A stretch of DNA of 64,000 bases, taken from assembly GCA_049297695.1 (NCBI GenBank), contig JBAQUT010000036.1, positions 7,622 through 71,621 on the forward strand, in the 5' to 3' direction. The position numbers and the translations under genes were made by a program. This DNA comes from JACKLD01 sp049297695 (GTDB taxonomy: Bacteria; Pseudomonadota; Alphaproteobacteria; UBA2136; UBA6156). A model generated the notes under the pieces. That model was given only the letters and a program-made list of their open reading frames with translations, did not search any database and had not been told where the DNA came from. This document shows, in pieces, positions 35,499 through 42,345 of this stretch (the first letter of the stretch is position 1; every line of letters begins with the position of its first letter).

Positions 35499-35929
35499 GG
35501 GCCTGTCCCGGTTTCGACGGAGCTTGAAGGGGTTCCCAAGGAGCATGCGGTGGGGGTTGGATTCCACCTAAAAAAGTCCAGCAGGCACTTAAATGCCAAA
35601 TCGACTGTAGACAATAGCCTTGCGGCCCGTCGCGCTATGCGCGCCATGCCCATGGCTATGGCTGCCTAACCTAGACTCAGATTGGATTCTGACCTAGGCT
35701 AGACGCCCCAAGACCGTTTCCCACAGATTGGCGTGGTGGCGGACCCTTGGATTCATCCCCGCCAATCTAGGTTCCCGTGGTGTCTTCACGCGGGTCGCGC
35801 CGAAATTAAGATGGGCAACCACAGGGTGCGGGGTGTCTGGCGCTAACTGTGGAACCACCAGACACTAAGCATGTAGAGCCACACTTCAACGAGGTTCGGA
35901 CGTGGGTTCGATTCCCACCAGGTCCACCA
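35499..35929 (+). ncRNA. ssrA: tmRNA (one-piece)
   Basis: Rescues stalled ribosomes. The 5' GGGCCTG pairs with 3' CAGGTCC (one G-U), the T-arm is GTGGGTTCGATTCCCAC, and ACCA is encoded. The 5' end reads TCCCGGTTTCGACGG, the tmRNA hallmark. The likely resume codon is GAC at 35610 after ACTGTA; the frame to TAA (35667-35669) gives the tag DNSLAARRAMRAMPMAMAA. At 431 nt it is somewhat long. It is colinear, not permuted, although most alphaproteobacteria have a two-piece tmRNA. Confidence 0.93.
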
Positions 35930-35930
35930 G

Positions 35931-35976
35931 TTAGCAATAAAAATATCCCCATAGAAGGGGATATTTTTATTGCTAA
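35931..35976. terminator. Perfect 20-bp hairpin after tmRNA
   Basis: Arms 35931-35950 and 35957-35976 are exact reverse complements around a 6-nt loop; GC core ATCCCC/GGGGAT with flanking A and T runs. Confidence 0.85.
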
Positions 35977-36119
35977 TGACAGAGAGGTGGGGCCCTTCGG
36001 GTCCCACCAGGTCGGACGGGATACCAGATACCAAACCTCATTGAAACACTGTCTATACGGGGAGGGTTACGAAAAACCCCTTGCAGAGAAAAGCCCGATA
36101 CGGTATTGACGGCCACAGT
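35977..36119. other. Intergenic between tmRNA and tRNA-Val
   Basis: Holds a hairpin GGTGGGGCCC-TTCG-GGTCCCACC (about 35988-36010) whose right side, TCCCACCAGGTC, repeats the tmRNA 3' end. Nothing else recognised. Confidence 0.35.
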
Positions 36120-36194
36120 GGGCAGTTAGCTCAGCGGTAGAGCACAGCATTCACATTGCTGGGGTCGCAGGTTCGAATCCTGCACCGCCCACCA
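36120..36194 (+). tRNA. tRNA-Val (anticodon CAC)
   Basis: 75 nt; anticodon loop TTCACAT giving CAC, T-arm GCAGGTTCGAATCCTGC, encoded ACCA. The acceptor GGGCAGT/ACCGCCC has one A-C mismatch. Confidence 0.9.
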
Positions 36195-36218
36195 GTTAAG
36201 GCTACAGTGCACACCACT

Positions 36219-36304
36219 GGAGGAATTCCCGAGCGGCCAAAGGGGACTGACTGTAAATCAGTTGGCGTACGCCTTCGAAGGTTCGAATCCTTCTTCCTCC
36301 ACCA
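36219..36304 (+). tRNA. tRNA-Tyr (anticodon GTA), integration site
   Basis: 86 nt with a long variable arm; anticodon loop CTGTAAA giving GTA; encoded ACCA. The 3' 56 nt from the anticodon stem onward are repeated at 44480-44535: an element has integrated here and restored the gene. Confidence 0.95.
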
Positions 36305-36305
36305 T
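36250..36305. repeat. attL (56-bp direct repeat, in tRNA-Tyr)
   Basis: Begins at the anticodon stem (ACTGTAAATCAGTTGGCG) and runs to ACCAT past the CCA end. Identical to 44480-44535. Confidence 0.93.
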
Positions 36306-36365
36306 TTTGTTTTATAATATCTTTTCTTGAAAATCCCTCTTCCAAAATTCTCCCTAAAATCTCTC

Positions 36366-36387
36366 TTTGGGACACTCTTGGGACATT
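36366..36387. repeat. Candidate integrase arm site, left
   Basis: 22 nt containing TTTGGGACACTCTTGGGACA, two GGGACA words 11 bp apart, identical to 44341-44362 near the other end. Direct repeats inside both ends of a tyrosine-recombinase element suggest Int arm-type sites. Confidence 0.55.
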
Positions 36388-36445
36388 TGCTCCCTAAAAT
36401 CGTATAAACCCCCTCTACATCTTTTAGGGGGGTGTGGCGTTGCTG

Positions 36446-37705
36446 TTACCTTACTCCCACCAACTCATCCCACCGCGTGGTATAGGCACGGGAGAGAGAT
36501 TCCCGCTTCATCCCCCAGCCCTGTTTAGTGCCAAGGCTCCCCAGCCGCACAAAGGCCTTGCCGTAGCGGGTATCGAGATTGTCGAGCGTTTGCATCAGGG
36601 CTTGGGTGCGGGCGGTATCGGCCCCGTCCAGCAAGCTGGGTTGGTGCTGGGTGGCAGGGATAAGGTCAAGAAGCAGGATGCCCGCCTTCTTATAGGCAAA
36701 GCCCTTGCGGTAAAGGGTGTGGAGCAAGCGGTGGGCGTGCCGTACCAGTTCGGCAGTGTCAGCGGTGGCGTAGGGCAACCCCATGGCTTGGCTTGCACTA
36801 TATTGAGAGGCCTTGGGCTTGAACCTGTTAGTATGGGCAAACACCAGCAACCCTTGGGCTAACAGATTATCCCCTCTTAGCTTGCCAGCGGCGCGGGTTA
36901 CATAGGCGGCCACCGCTTCTTCCAGTTCGGCCAAGGTGGTTACTTCCCGCCCGAAGCTCCGCGTGCTTTGGATGCTCTTGCGGGTGGGTTGCACCAGTTC
37001 CAGCGGCAAGCAGCTTACCCCCTGCAACTCGCGTACAAGGCGCTCCATCACCACGTTGTACTGTTTCCGCATGGAGGCGGCATCGGCGTTGCGAAGGTCT
37101 AGCCCGCTGTTTATCCGCTGTTCTTTTAACTTCTCGGAAAACTGCCGCCCGATGCCCCATAAATCTCCTACGTCCATAGCTCCCAGCGCTGCCTCTTGAG
37201 AGGCGTTATCAGACAACAAACAGACACCGCCCAAGGCAGGGTTCTTTTTGGCGGTGCGGTTGGCGGCTTTGGCGAGGGTTTTGGTGGGGGCAAGGCCGAT
37301 GCTCACAGGGATGCCCGTCCATTGCTTCACCTTGGCCCGTAGCGCCTGCATTGCGCCTGTTAAGTGTTCCAAGGGGATGCCCCGCACATCCAAAAAGGCC
37401 TCATCCACGCTATACACCTCCACCGCTGGGGCGGCATCCCGCAGCACACTCATCACCCGCGCACTCATATCCCCGTAAAGCTGATAGTTGGAAGAAAACA
37501 CCACCACCCCGTTCTGGCGGCAGAGTTTCTCCACTTTGAACATAGGCGCCCCCATCGGTATCCCCAGCGCCTTGGCTTCGTTGCTACGGGCTACCACACA
37601 CCCATCATTATTCGATAACACCACAATGGGTTTGCCTTCCAGCTTGGGGTTGAAGGCCCTCTCACACGAAGCATAGAAGTTGTTGCAGTCTACCAGCCCA
37701 TACAT
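36446..37705 (-). CDS. umuC: Translesion DNA polymerase V subunit UmuC
   Basis: Y-family polymerase, 419 residues. The catalytic acids are intact: Asp6 in VDCNNFYASCER, and Asp101-Glu102 in SVDEAFLD. The fingers and thumb contain IGLAPTKTLAKAANR and LWGIGRQFSEKL; the C-terminal part has a clamp-binding QPSLLD. UmuC needs UmuD for activity, and the adjacent UmuD lacks its catalytic dyad. It follows umuD with 4 nt between the genes. Element-borne umuDC pairs (MucAB, RumAB) are well known and raise mutation after damage. Confidence 0.93.
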   Translation of the reverse strand: MYGLVDCNNFYASCERAFNPKLEGKPIVVLSNNDGCVVARSNEAKALGIPMGAPMFKVEKLCRQNGVVVFSSNYQLYGDMSARVMSVLRDAAPAVEVYSVDEAFLDVRGIPLEHLTGAMQALRAKVKQWTGIPVSIGLAPTKTLAKAANRTAKKNPALGGVCLLSDNASQEAALGAMDVGDLWGIGRQFSEKLKEQRINSGLDLRNADAASMRKQYNVVMERLVRELQGVSCLPLELVQPTRKSIQSTRSFGREVTTLAELEEAVAAYVTRAAGKLRGDNLLAQGLLVFAHTNRFKPKASQYSASQAMGLPYATADTAELVRHAHRLLHTLYRKGFAYKKAGILLLDLIPATQHQPSLLDGADTARTQALMQTLDNLDTRYGKAFVRLGSLGTKQGWGMKRESLSRAYTTRWDELVGVR

Positions 37706-37709
37706 CGCC

Positions 37710-38090
37710 CTACACCTTATGAATCACGTTGCTCACCACACCCCACACCACCAACTCATCCCCCAGCACCTTGGGCGGCTTGCCTTGTTCGCCCTGCAAG
37801 GCCCATTGCCCGTTGACCTTTACCAGCCGCCGCACAAACATCTCTCCCGCCACCACCGCTATCACCACGCTCCCCACGGCGGGGGTAAGGCTCTTGTCCA
37901 CCACCATTAAATCACCTTTAAAGATACCAGCCCCCTGCATGGCATCGGCTTTGGCCCGCACGAAATAGGTGGCGGCGGGGTGCTTCACCAAATAGGCGTT
38001 CAAGTCCAAGTAACCCTCTAAAAAGTCATCGGCAGGGCTGGGGAAGCCAGCGGCTACGGAACCATACAAGGGCAGGAGTTGGGGTTGCAT
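37710..38090 (-). CDS. umuD: UmuD-like protein with inactive catalytic dyad
   Basis: 126 residues that align with E. coli UmuD without gaps from residue 7 onward, 10 residues shorter at the N-terminus. The cleavage pair is Ala14-Gly15 (AAGFPSP). The nucleophile Ser60 is replaced by Ala50 (FVRAKADAMQGAGI, codon GCC) and the general base Lys97 by Arg87 (GEMFVRRL, codon CGG). Self-cleavage by the family mechanism is therefore not expected. The dimer and C-terminal parts (LMVVDKSLTP, VVWGVVSNVIHKV) are conserved, so it is not decaying at random. It may work uncleaved, act as an inhibitor, or be cleaved in trans. No LexA box was found upstream. Confidence 0.9.
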   Translation of the reverse strand: MQPQLLPLYGSVAAGFPSPADDFLEGYLDLNAYLVKHPAATYFVRAKADAMQGAGIFKGDLMVVDKSLTPAVGSVVIAVVAGEMFVRRLVKVNGQWALQGEQGKPPKVLGDELVVWGVVSNVIHKV

Positions 38091-38217
38091 GGGTTATTGT
38101 TGTATCATTAATCACCCGCGGTCAATCCCCATCTATCTCCTTGACGCTGGGGTTATCCCACTCTAACTTCACAGTTGGAGAGATAACTCTCTGGGGCATC
38201 AAAACCTCACAAGATGG

Positions 38218-38381
38218 CTGGCACCACCAAAAGAGTTGCTGTTTGTGTATTTAGCACATCCTAAGTTGCGCTCTATGCGGCTGGGTGGTGGTGCTATGTC
38301 CAAGGCGTAAGCTGAAAAGCCCCACGCCGTATCTTGTACGGTTTTGAACACCCAGCCACCTTTATCGGGTGGCTTTTGTTT
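38218..38381 (+). promoter_or_regulatory. Structured leader, attenuator-like
   Basis: Three mutually exclusive pairings can be drawn: GCACCACC (38221-38228) with GGTGGTGC (38287-38294); GGCTGGGTG (38279-38287) with CACCCAGCC (38349-38357); and terminator arm AGCCACC (38354-38360) with GGTGGCT (38368-38374), followed by TTTTGTTT. Local hairpins also occur (GGCGT 38304-38308 with ACGCC 38324-38328; CCGTA with TACGG near 38327-38341). The segment fills most of the 314-nt gap between umuD and the small secreted-protein gene. It could be an attenuator or a small RNA with its own terminator. I match no known riboswitch class. Confidence 0.4.
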
Positions 38382-38404
38382 GAAACCAACAAAGGATGCA
38401 CACC

Positions 38405-38698
38405 ATGAAACCCCTCTCTATTGCTGTTCTATTACTGTTATCGGCTTCCGCCGCCCATGCCGAATGGGTGAATGGCTACACTCGCAGCAATGGCACCTAC
38501 GTTGCCCCACACGCTCGTAGCGCCCCCGATGGCAACCGTTTCAACAACTACTCCACCCAAGGCAACACAAACCCCTACACAGGCCAAGCGGGAACCGTGA
38601 ACCCTTACAGCGCCAACCAAGGCGATGCAGGAAACGGCTTTGGTGGTAGCGGCTTCAACCAACCCAGCACGCCCCGTGGTTTTGGCGGGTGGAGATAA
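38405..38698 (+). CDS. Small secreted protein
   Basis: 97 residues. Signal peptide MKPLSIAVLLLLSASAAHA, then WVNGYTRSNGTYVAPHARS and a Gly/Asn/Thr/Pro-rich disordered tail. The GYTRSNGTYV block is found in small uncharacterised proteobacterial and phage proteins. The start is set by AAAGG nine bases upstream. It is the first gene after the structured leader. Confidence 0.7.
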   Translation: MKPLSIAVLLLLSASAAHAEWVNGYTRSNGTYVAPHARSAPDGNRFNNYSTQGNTNPYTGQAGTVNPYSANQGDAGNGFGGSGFNQPSTPRGFGGWR

Positions 38699-38701
38699 GC
38701 C

Positions 38702-38812
38702 ATGCAGCAAGAAGATTCAGCCTCACGCCCTGAAATGGTGATTGTGTTTGGCTTTTTTACCCTCTGGGGGTTCATCGTTGGGCTGGGGGTGGGGTGGTGG
38801 GTTTGGTGTTGA
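38702..38812 (+). CDS. 36-residue single-helix membrane protein
   Basis: MQQEDSASRPEMVIV then a Phe/Trp/Gly-rich helix (FGFFTLWGFIVGLGVGWW) ending VWC. It begins 3 nt after the stop of the secreted-protein gene, with GGAGATAAG overlapping that stop as ribosome site, which supports translation. Function unknown. Confidence 0.5.
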   Translation: MQQEDSASRPEMVIVFGFFTLWGFIVGLGVGWWVWC

Positions 38813-38844
38813 CATTGAATACAATGCTCTGGTACACCTGCCAT

Positions 38845-39750
38845 ATGGCCAAGATAGCAATCCAAAAATCCACTGGTGTTCCTGTGCATGCCCGTGACGC
38901 CTCCACAACAGCGTTAGAAAGAGGTTTAAACAGCCCTTTTGACTTTGCCTGTATGGAGTGCGGGGTAACATTGCGCTGCACGCATTACGCCAAACCGTTT
39001 TCGGATAAAGACCATGTGTATTTCGGTGTCTATGGTGACGCCTACAAGCATGAACCTTACTGCAATTCAGCATATGGCTCGGAGTCAAATGGAAACACGC
39101 ATAGCCATGAAGAGTGGGAACAAGATGATGTCGAGGTTGTCTCTCCCCGTGTCATGCAATTTGAACCCCAAACAAGAAATTTCCCAGAGACTGACATTTC
39201 ATCCCGCGAGGTTCGTTTAACAGGGCAACAAAAATCCAGAGAAACCCTCACCGATTTGATATGGAGAAACGGAACAAGTCTTTCCGCCCTCCGCAAAGCC
39301 AATGCCTATCAATTTAGAATTAGCGGCCAGATTTTCTCTATGGCTCAAATCTTTAATTCACCAACAACAACTCTCATGAATGGTGTTGATGGTAAATCCT
39401 TTAATGGCGGTGTAGCATTTGGCTTAGCTCGGATATATAGCAAACCTGCGCCATCTGACCGAGTATCCATCAACTTTATGGAACGGTTTAATCATGACGG
39501 AAATCTCATCCCTGTTATGGGCAAACTAGACCTTGATACATTACACCTTAACGACCCTATGAGGCACTGGATAAGAGATGGAATCCAACAAGGTGGGTTG
39601 TATGATATAGCCATTAAATGGCGCGAATCAGCTTTGGAGCGTGCCAAGAGAGACGGAGGAAGATGGGAGTTTATGAAGGAATCGCCTCAGCTTTGGTTTA
39701 CGGACATTGAGAAGATAGCTATCAAAGCAAGTTCTGGTAACGGTCGCTAA
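38845..39750 (+). CDS. Hypothetical protein with N-terminal Zn-ribbon-like motif
   Basis: 301 residues from MAKIAIQKS; the start is uncertain, as no ribosome site is clear. Near residue 35, C-x2-C (FACMECGVTLRC) is followed by THYAK and by KHEPYC, a likely zinc-binding set that recalls the N-terminus of CoiA-like competence proteins. The remainder, with a Trp-rich C-terminus, is not recognised. It is the largest plus-strand cargo gene and is less GC-rich than the chromosome. Confidence 0.6.
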   Translation: MAKIAIQKSTGVPVHARDASTTALERGLNSPFDFACMECGVTLRCTHYAKPFSDKDHVYFGVYGDAYKHEPYCNSAYGSESNGNTHSHEEWEQDDVEVVSPRVMQFEPQTRNFPETDISSREVRLTGQQKSRETLTDLIWRNGTSLSALRKANAYQFRISGQIFSMAQIFNSPTTTLMNGVDGKSFNGGVAFGLARIYSKPAPSDRVSINFMERFNHDGNLIPVMGKLDLDTLHLNDPMRHWIRDGIQQGGLYDIAIKWRESALERAKRDGGRWEFMKESPQLWFTDIEKIAIKASSGNGR

Positions 39751-39989
39751 ACCTCATCCGTAATCAACTCCCTCCACACCCTCCAAATCTCTAAGTTTTC
39801 TAACGAATACCTCCCATGGATGAGGTTGGCCTTGCTAATCGCCTCCCTCCCAGCCTCGGTTTTAGGCCCCGTAGCCTTCCCCCCATGCAACCGACAACAG
39901 CCATTCCGCATGGCAGGTTGACGGCATAGTAGGCGGGTACGTTTGCAGCGGCACTTGCACTTGGGCAGGGTATGAATGGGAACGGACAT
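39747..39989 (-). CDS. HGGxxTGPKT-motif protein
   Basis: 80 residues from MSVPIHTL. Contains cysteines (KCKCRC, LLCRQ, GCCRLHGG) and HGGKATGPKTEAG, a motif found in small phage- and plasmid-associated proteins next to genes like the 202-residue one here. Function unknown. It overlaps the stop of the convergent plus-strand gene by 4 nt. Confidence 0.65.
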   Translation of the reverse strand: MSVPIHTLPKCKCRCKRTRLLCRQPAMRNGCCRLHGGKATGPKTEAGREAISKANLIHGRYSLENLEIWRVWRELITDEV

Positions 39990-39993
39990 GGGG

Positions 39994-40602
39994 TTATTCC
40001 TCGGTTTTGGGTTTACTGCCCCCACACCCCGCCACCGCCCCCACCACGGCTTGGCCGCCAGCTTGCACCTCCACCTTCTCCACCACCACACGCTGGGTGC
40101 TTATCCCCGCTTGCCGCATTTGGCGTAGCAAGTCCATTTGCCGCAGCAACACGTTTTGAGCTTTGTGGGCACGGTTGGTGTAATACCCCGCCACCTCCAA
40201 AGTGTTATCATCCAACGAGCGTGCCAGCATCCGCATTGCCACATGGTTGGTCGCCACTATCTGGGCTGCCAACATGCTTTCCAGTTCGTTTTGCGGAGCC
40301 AAACCATAAAGCTGGGCCACGATGTTGTTCACGGCATTGGCATCTTTGCTTGGCAAAATGGATTGCAGGTGGGTCAGCTTCACGTTGATGCTCCCCGCAT
40401 CCAACGTGCCGAACGCTTGCGCCAGCGTGAACGTGGTTTGAGGTTCGTTCATCACGATGTGCATCGAACGATTGCCATCGCCCGTATCTTCCAGCGCAAA
40501 CTCTTTGCGGTTCTTGTAATCCTCCAGCTTGGCGTTCAACACGGCCCGCTTTTCGGGGGTCAGTTCAAGTGTCCCTTTGGGTTTGGGGGTGAGGTCGGTC
40601 AT
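39994..40602 (-). CDS. Phage/plasmid-type hypothetical protein
   Basis: 202 residues, soluble and helical. The block MLAAQIVATNHVAMRMLARS and the tail VVVEKVEVQAGGQAVVGAV recur in alphaproteobacterial mobile-element proteins paired with HGG-motif proteins; no function is assigned. It is 4 nt upstream of that partner. Confidence 0.65.
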   Translation of the reverse strand: MTDLTPKPKGTLELTPEKRAVLNAKLEDYKNRKEFALEDTGDGNRSMHIVMNEPQTTFTLAQAFGTLDAGSINVKLTHLQSILPSKDANAVNNIVAQLYGLAPQNELESMLAAQIVATNHVAMRMLARSLDDNTLEVAGYYTNRAHKAQNVLLRQMDLLRQMRQAGISTQRVVVEKVEVQAGGQAVVGAVAGCGGSKPKTEE

Positions 40603-40668
40603 GATTTTAGCTTTCGTTAGGTGTTCGTTCGTTCGGTTTCCTAGGAGTGCCGAACGCCGAACGGGTTA

Positions 40669-41592
40669 TTAGGCGGCTTCAGATTCATTTACCCATGTGT
40701 TGATGGTGGATGGGCTGGCCTTCAGTTGGCGGGCAATCTCACGCTGCCCCACACCTTGTTCATGCAGCACAATCGCTTGTTGCCGCCGTGGGTCAACTTT
40801 GCGCCCGCCTGTGTAGGGTTCGTGGTGCCAGATAGCGCCTTGGTCGGTCATCATAAGCCGTACCAAGGTGGGTTTTGATTCCTTGCCTTGCAGGTGGCGT
40901 TTCTTGTCAAAGTTCACCACAAAGTGGCTCCCTTCATCGGGTTCAGGCCCCGCAGGTTCGTACAACTCAATGGTGATATCGTTCACCACGTTGTGTTGGC
41001 TGCTCCCCCGTTGGTCGCCCCCTTTACCAGCATGGTGCAAAATCAGAATAGCCATGCCGCTGGAACGTAACGCCATCAACCAGCTTTGCACGTTATCCCA
41101 TGTGCCCGAATCATTCTCTCGCATGTTGCTGAACAACGTGCTTTTGTTGTCCAGTACCAGCAAGTCACAGCCCACGTCATCCACGCGGCACATCAGCTCT
41201 TGCTGCCCTTCTTCCGTGTTCAGGTGCTTAATGCGGAACGGGCTTTCACATTGTGCCATGCTGTAAACAAACAGGTTACCGTGGGTGCCCTGTTTGCCTG
41301 TCATGGCATCCAGCCGCCGCATCAGCTCTTGGGAGGGCATTTCGCCATCCACATACACCACACGGGCTTGGCGGGCAGGGGTGAACCCCAAAAAGGGTTC
41401 TCCCCGCGCCAACGCAACCGAGAGGCCCAGCGCAAAGTTGCTTTTTCCAATCCCCGCCTTCGCATAAAGCATGTTGATACTGTTGGTCAGCAACCACGGG
41501 GGCATGAGTACCTCCCGTGGTGGCAGTTCCAACGCCTGAAAGTCCTCGGCGGCAAAAAAGCCCCAAGGTGCGTTCGTAAGAGGATGGGTCAT
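40669..41592 (-). CDS. RepA-like AAA_25 ATPase
   Basis: 307 residues. A RecA-fold ATPase with Walker A AKAGIGKSNFA (about 37-47), Walker B region LLVLDNKSTL, and ILILHHAGKGGDQRGSSQ, as in hexameric RepA helicases of plasmids and islands. A C-terminal helix-turn-helix (GVGQREIARQLKASPSTINTWV) follows. Likely helps the element to replicate after excision or regulates it. It overlaps the next minus-strand gene by 4 nt. Confidence 0.82.
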   Translation of the reverse strand: MTHPLTNAPWGFFAAEDFQALELPPREVLMPPWLLTNSINMLYAKAGIGKSNFALGLSVALARGEPFLGFTPARQARVVYVDGEMPSQELMRRLDAMTGKQGTHGNLFVYSMAQCESPFRIKHLNTEEGQQELMCRVDDVGCDLLVLDNKSTLFSNMRENDSGTWDNVQSWLMALRSSGMAILILHHAGKGGDQRGSSQHNVVNDITIELYEPAGPEPDEGSHFVVNFDKKRHLQGKESKPTLVRLMMTDQGAIWHHEPYTGGRKVDPRRQQAIVLHEQGVGQREIARQLKASPSTINTWVNESEAA

Positions 41593-42011
41593 CGCACCAC
41601 CTCCTCATGCACAATGCAATCAAGTGACCATATGCGAATGTAAGGCGCACCAGTCGGCGGTGTAATGAGTTTGATGCGGAAATTGAACCCATACTCACGA
41701 AGCCTATCAAAAGCCCCCCAAAACCACTTAGGCGGCTTAGTTTGGGTGCTGAAGTGGCCAAAGCGTAGCATCTCCAGCGCCCTCACCTCAAAACCGTGAG
41801 GAGTCGCCAGTTTGGGCACCATTCCTTTACCCCGCTTCCGCCAAACATACCCATGCGGCAGCGGATTTTGGTTGAACCACGGCAACGGTTGGGTTACTTT
41901 CCGATTGTTAGCCTTAGTTTTAGATTTGTTTAAAACCTCACGCTCGCCCTTGTAAGCACGTGGGGTTTTTTGTTTAGCGGCCATCGGTGTTACCCTCCCC
42001 TTGCTGGCCAT
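41589..42011 (-). CDS. Basic hypothetical protein
   Basis: 140 residues (130 if it starts at MAAKQKTP). The first half is strongly basic; the second half (HGFEVRALEMLRFGHFSTQTKPPKWFWGAFDRLREYG) looks globular. Not recognised. It overlaps both neighbours, so it is translationally coupled with the AlpA-like and RepA-like genes, as in small replication modules. Confidence 0.6.
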   Translation of the reverse strand: MASKGRVTPMAAKQKTPRAYKGEREVLNKSKTKANNRKVTQPLPWFNQNPLPHGYVWRKRGKGMVPKLATPHGFEVRALEMLRFGHFSTQTKPPKWFWGAFDRLREYGFNFRIKLITPPTGAPYIRIWSLDCIVHEEVVR

Positions 42012-42228
42012 CTAGCCAAGCAAAAAACTTGGGTTCATCAATGTAAAGGCGCTTGCCAATCCTCACCACGGCAATATCAAGGCCATTGCCTTTAACGGGG
42101 CCAACGCTGGAATGTCTGTCTTTGGCTTTCCACAAAAGGTTGCGCATTACGGAGGGCGGAAACGCGGGATTGCGTTCGGCGAATTTGTCCAGCGTCAGAA
42201 TCAGCCGCTGGGGTGTTTCATTTGTCAT
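41974..42228 (-). CDS. AlpA/excisionase-like DNA-binding protein
   Basis: 84 residues with a winged-helix pattern: LDKFAERNPAFPPSVMRNLLWKAKD, then GLDIAVVRIGKRLYIDEPKFFAWL. The closing RIGKRxYIDxxxFxxWL is typical of AlpA/excisionase-like proteins that control integrase or bend the att site. First gene of the three-gene minus-strand module with RepA. Confidence 0.65.
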   Translation of the reverse strand: MTNETPQRLILTLDKFAERNPAFPPSVMRNLLWKAKDRHSSVGPVKGNGLDIAVVRIGKRLYIDEPKFFAWLDGQQGEGNTDGR

Positions 42229-42238
42229 AGGTTTTATT

Positions 42239-42297
42239 CCTATCAGTTACCGCTAGGCCCCTGCATCAATACTTGAGCATTCGCTAGCGTTGATAGG
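42239..42297. repeat. Inverted repeat upstream of the AlpA-like gene
   Basis: CCTATCA (42239-42245) and CGCTAG (42251-42256) are mirrored by CTAGCG (42284-42289) and TGATAGG (42291-42297). It lies in the gap between the AlpA-like gene start and the end of the AT-rich gene; it may be an operator or a terminator. Confidence 0.4.
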
Positions 42298-42345
42298 ATT
42301 AGAACATGAGTTTATCTATATGAAAAGTAACGAGTATTTGCAAAG

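Noticed and set aside
35411..35653. N-terminal extension of the PIF1-like helicase
   Set aside because: The extension runs through the 5' part of tmRNA; a start with AGAGGG exists at 35410.
38091..38217. LexA (SOS) box before umuD
   Set aside because: No GTTC-N7-GTTC or enteric CTGT-N8-ACAG word was found, so SOS control is not claimed.
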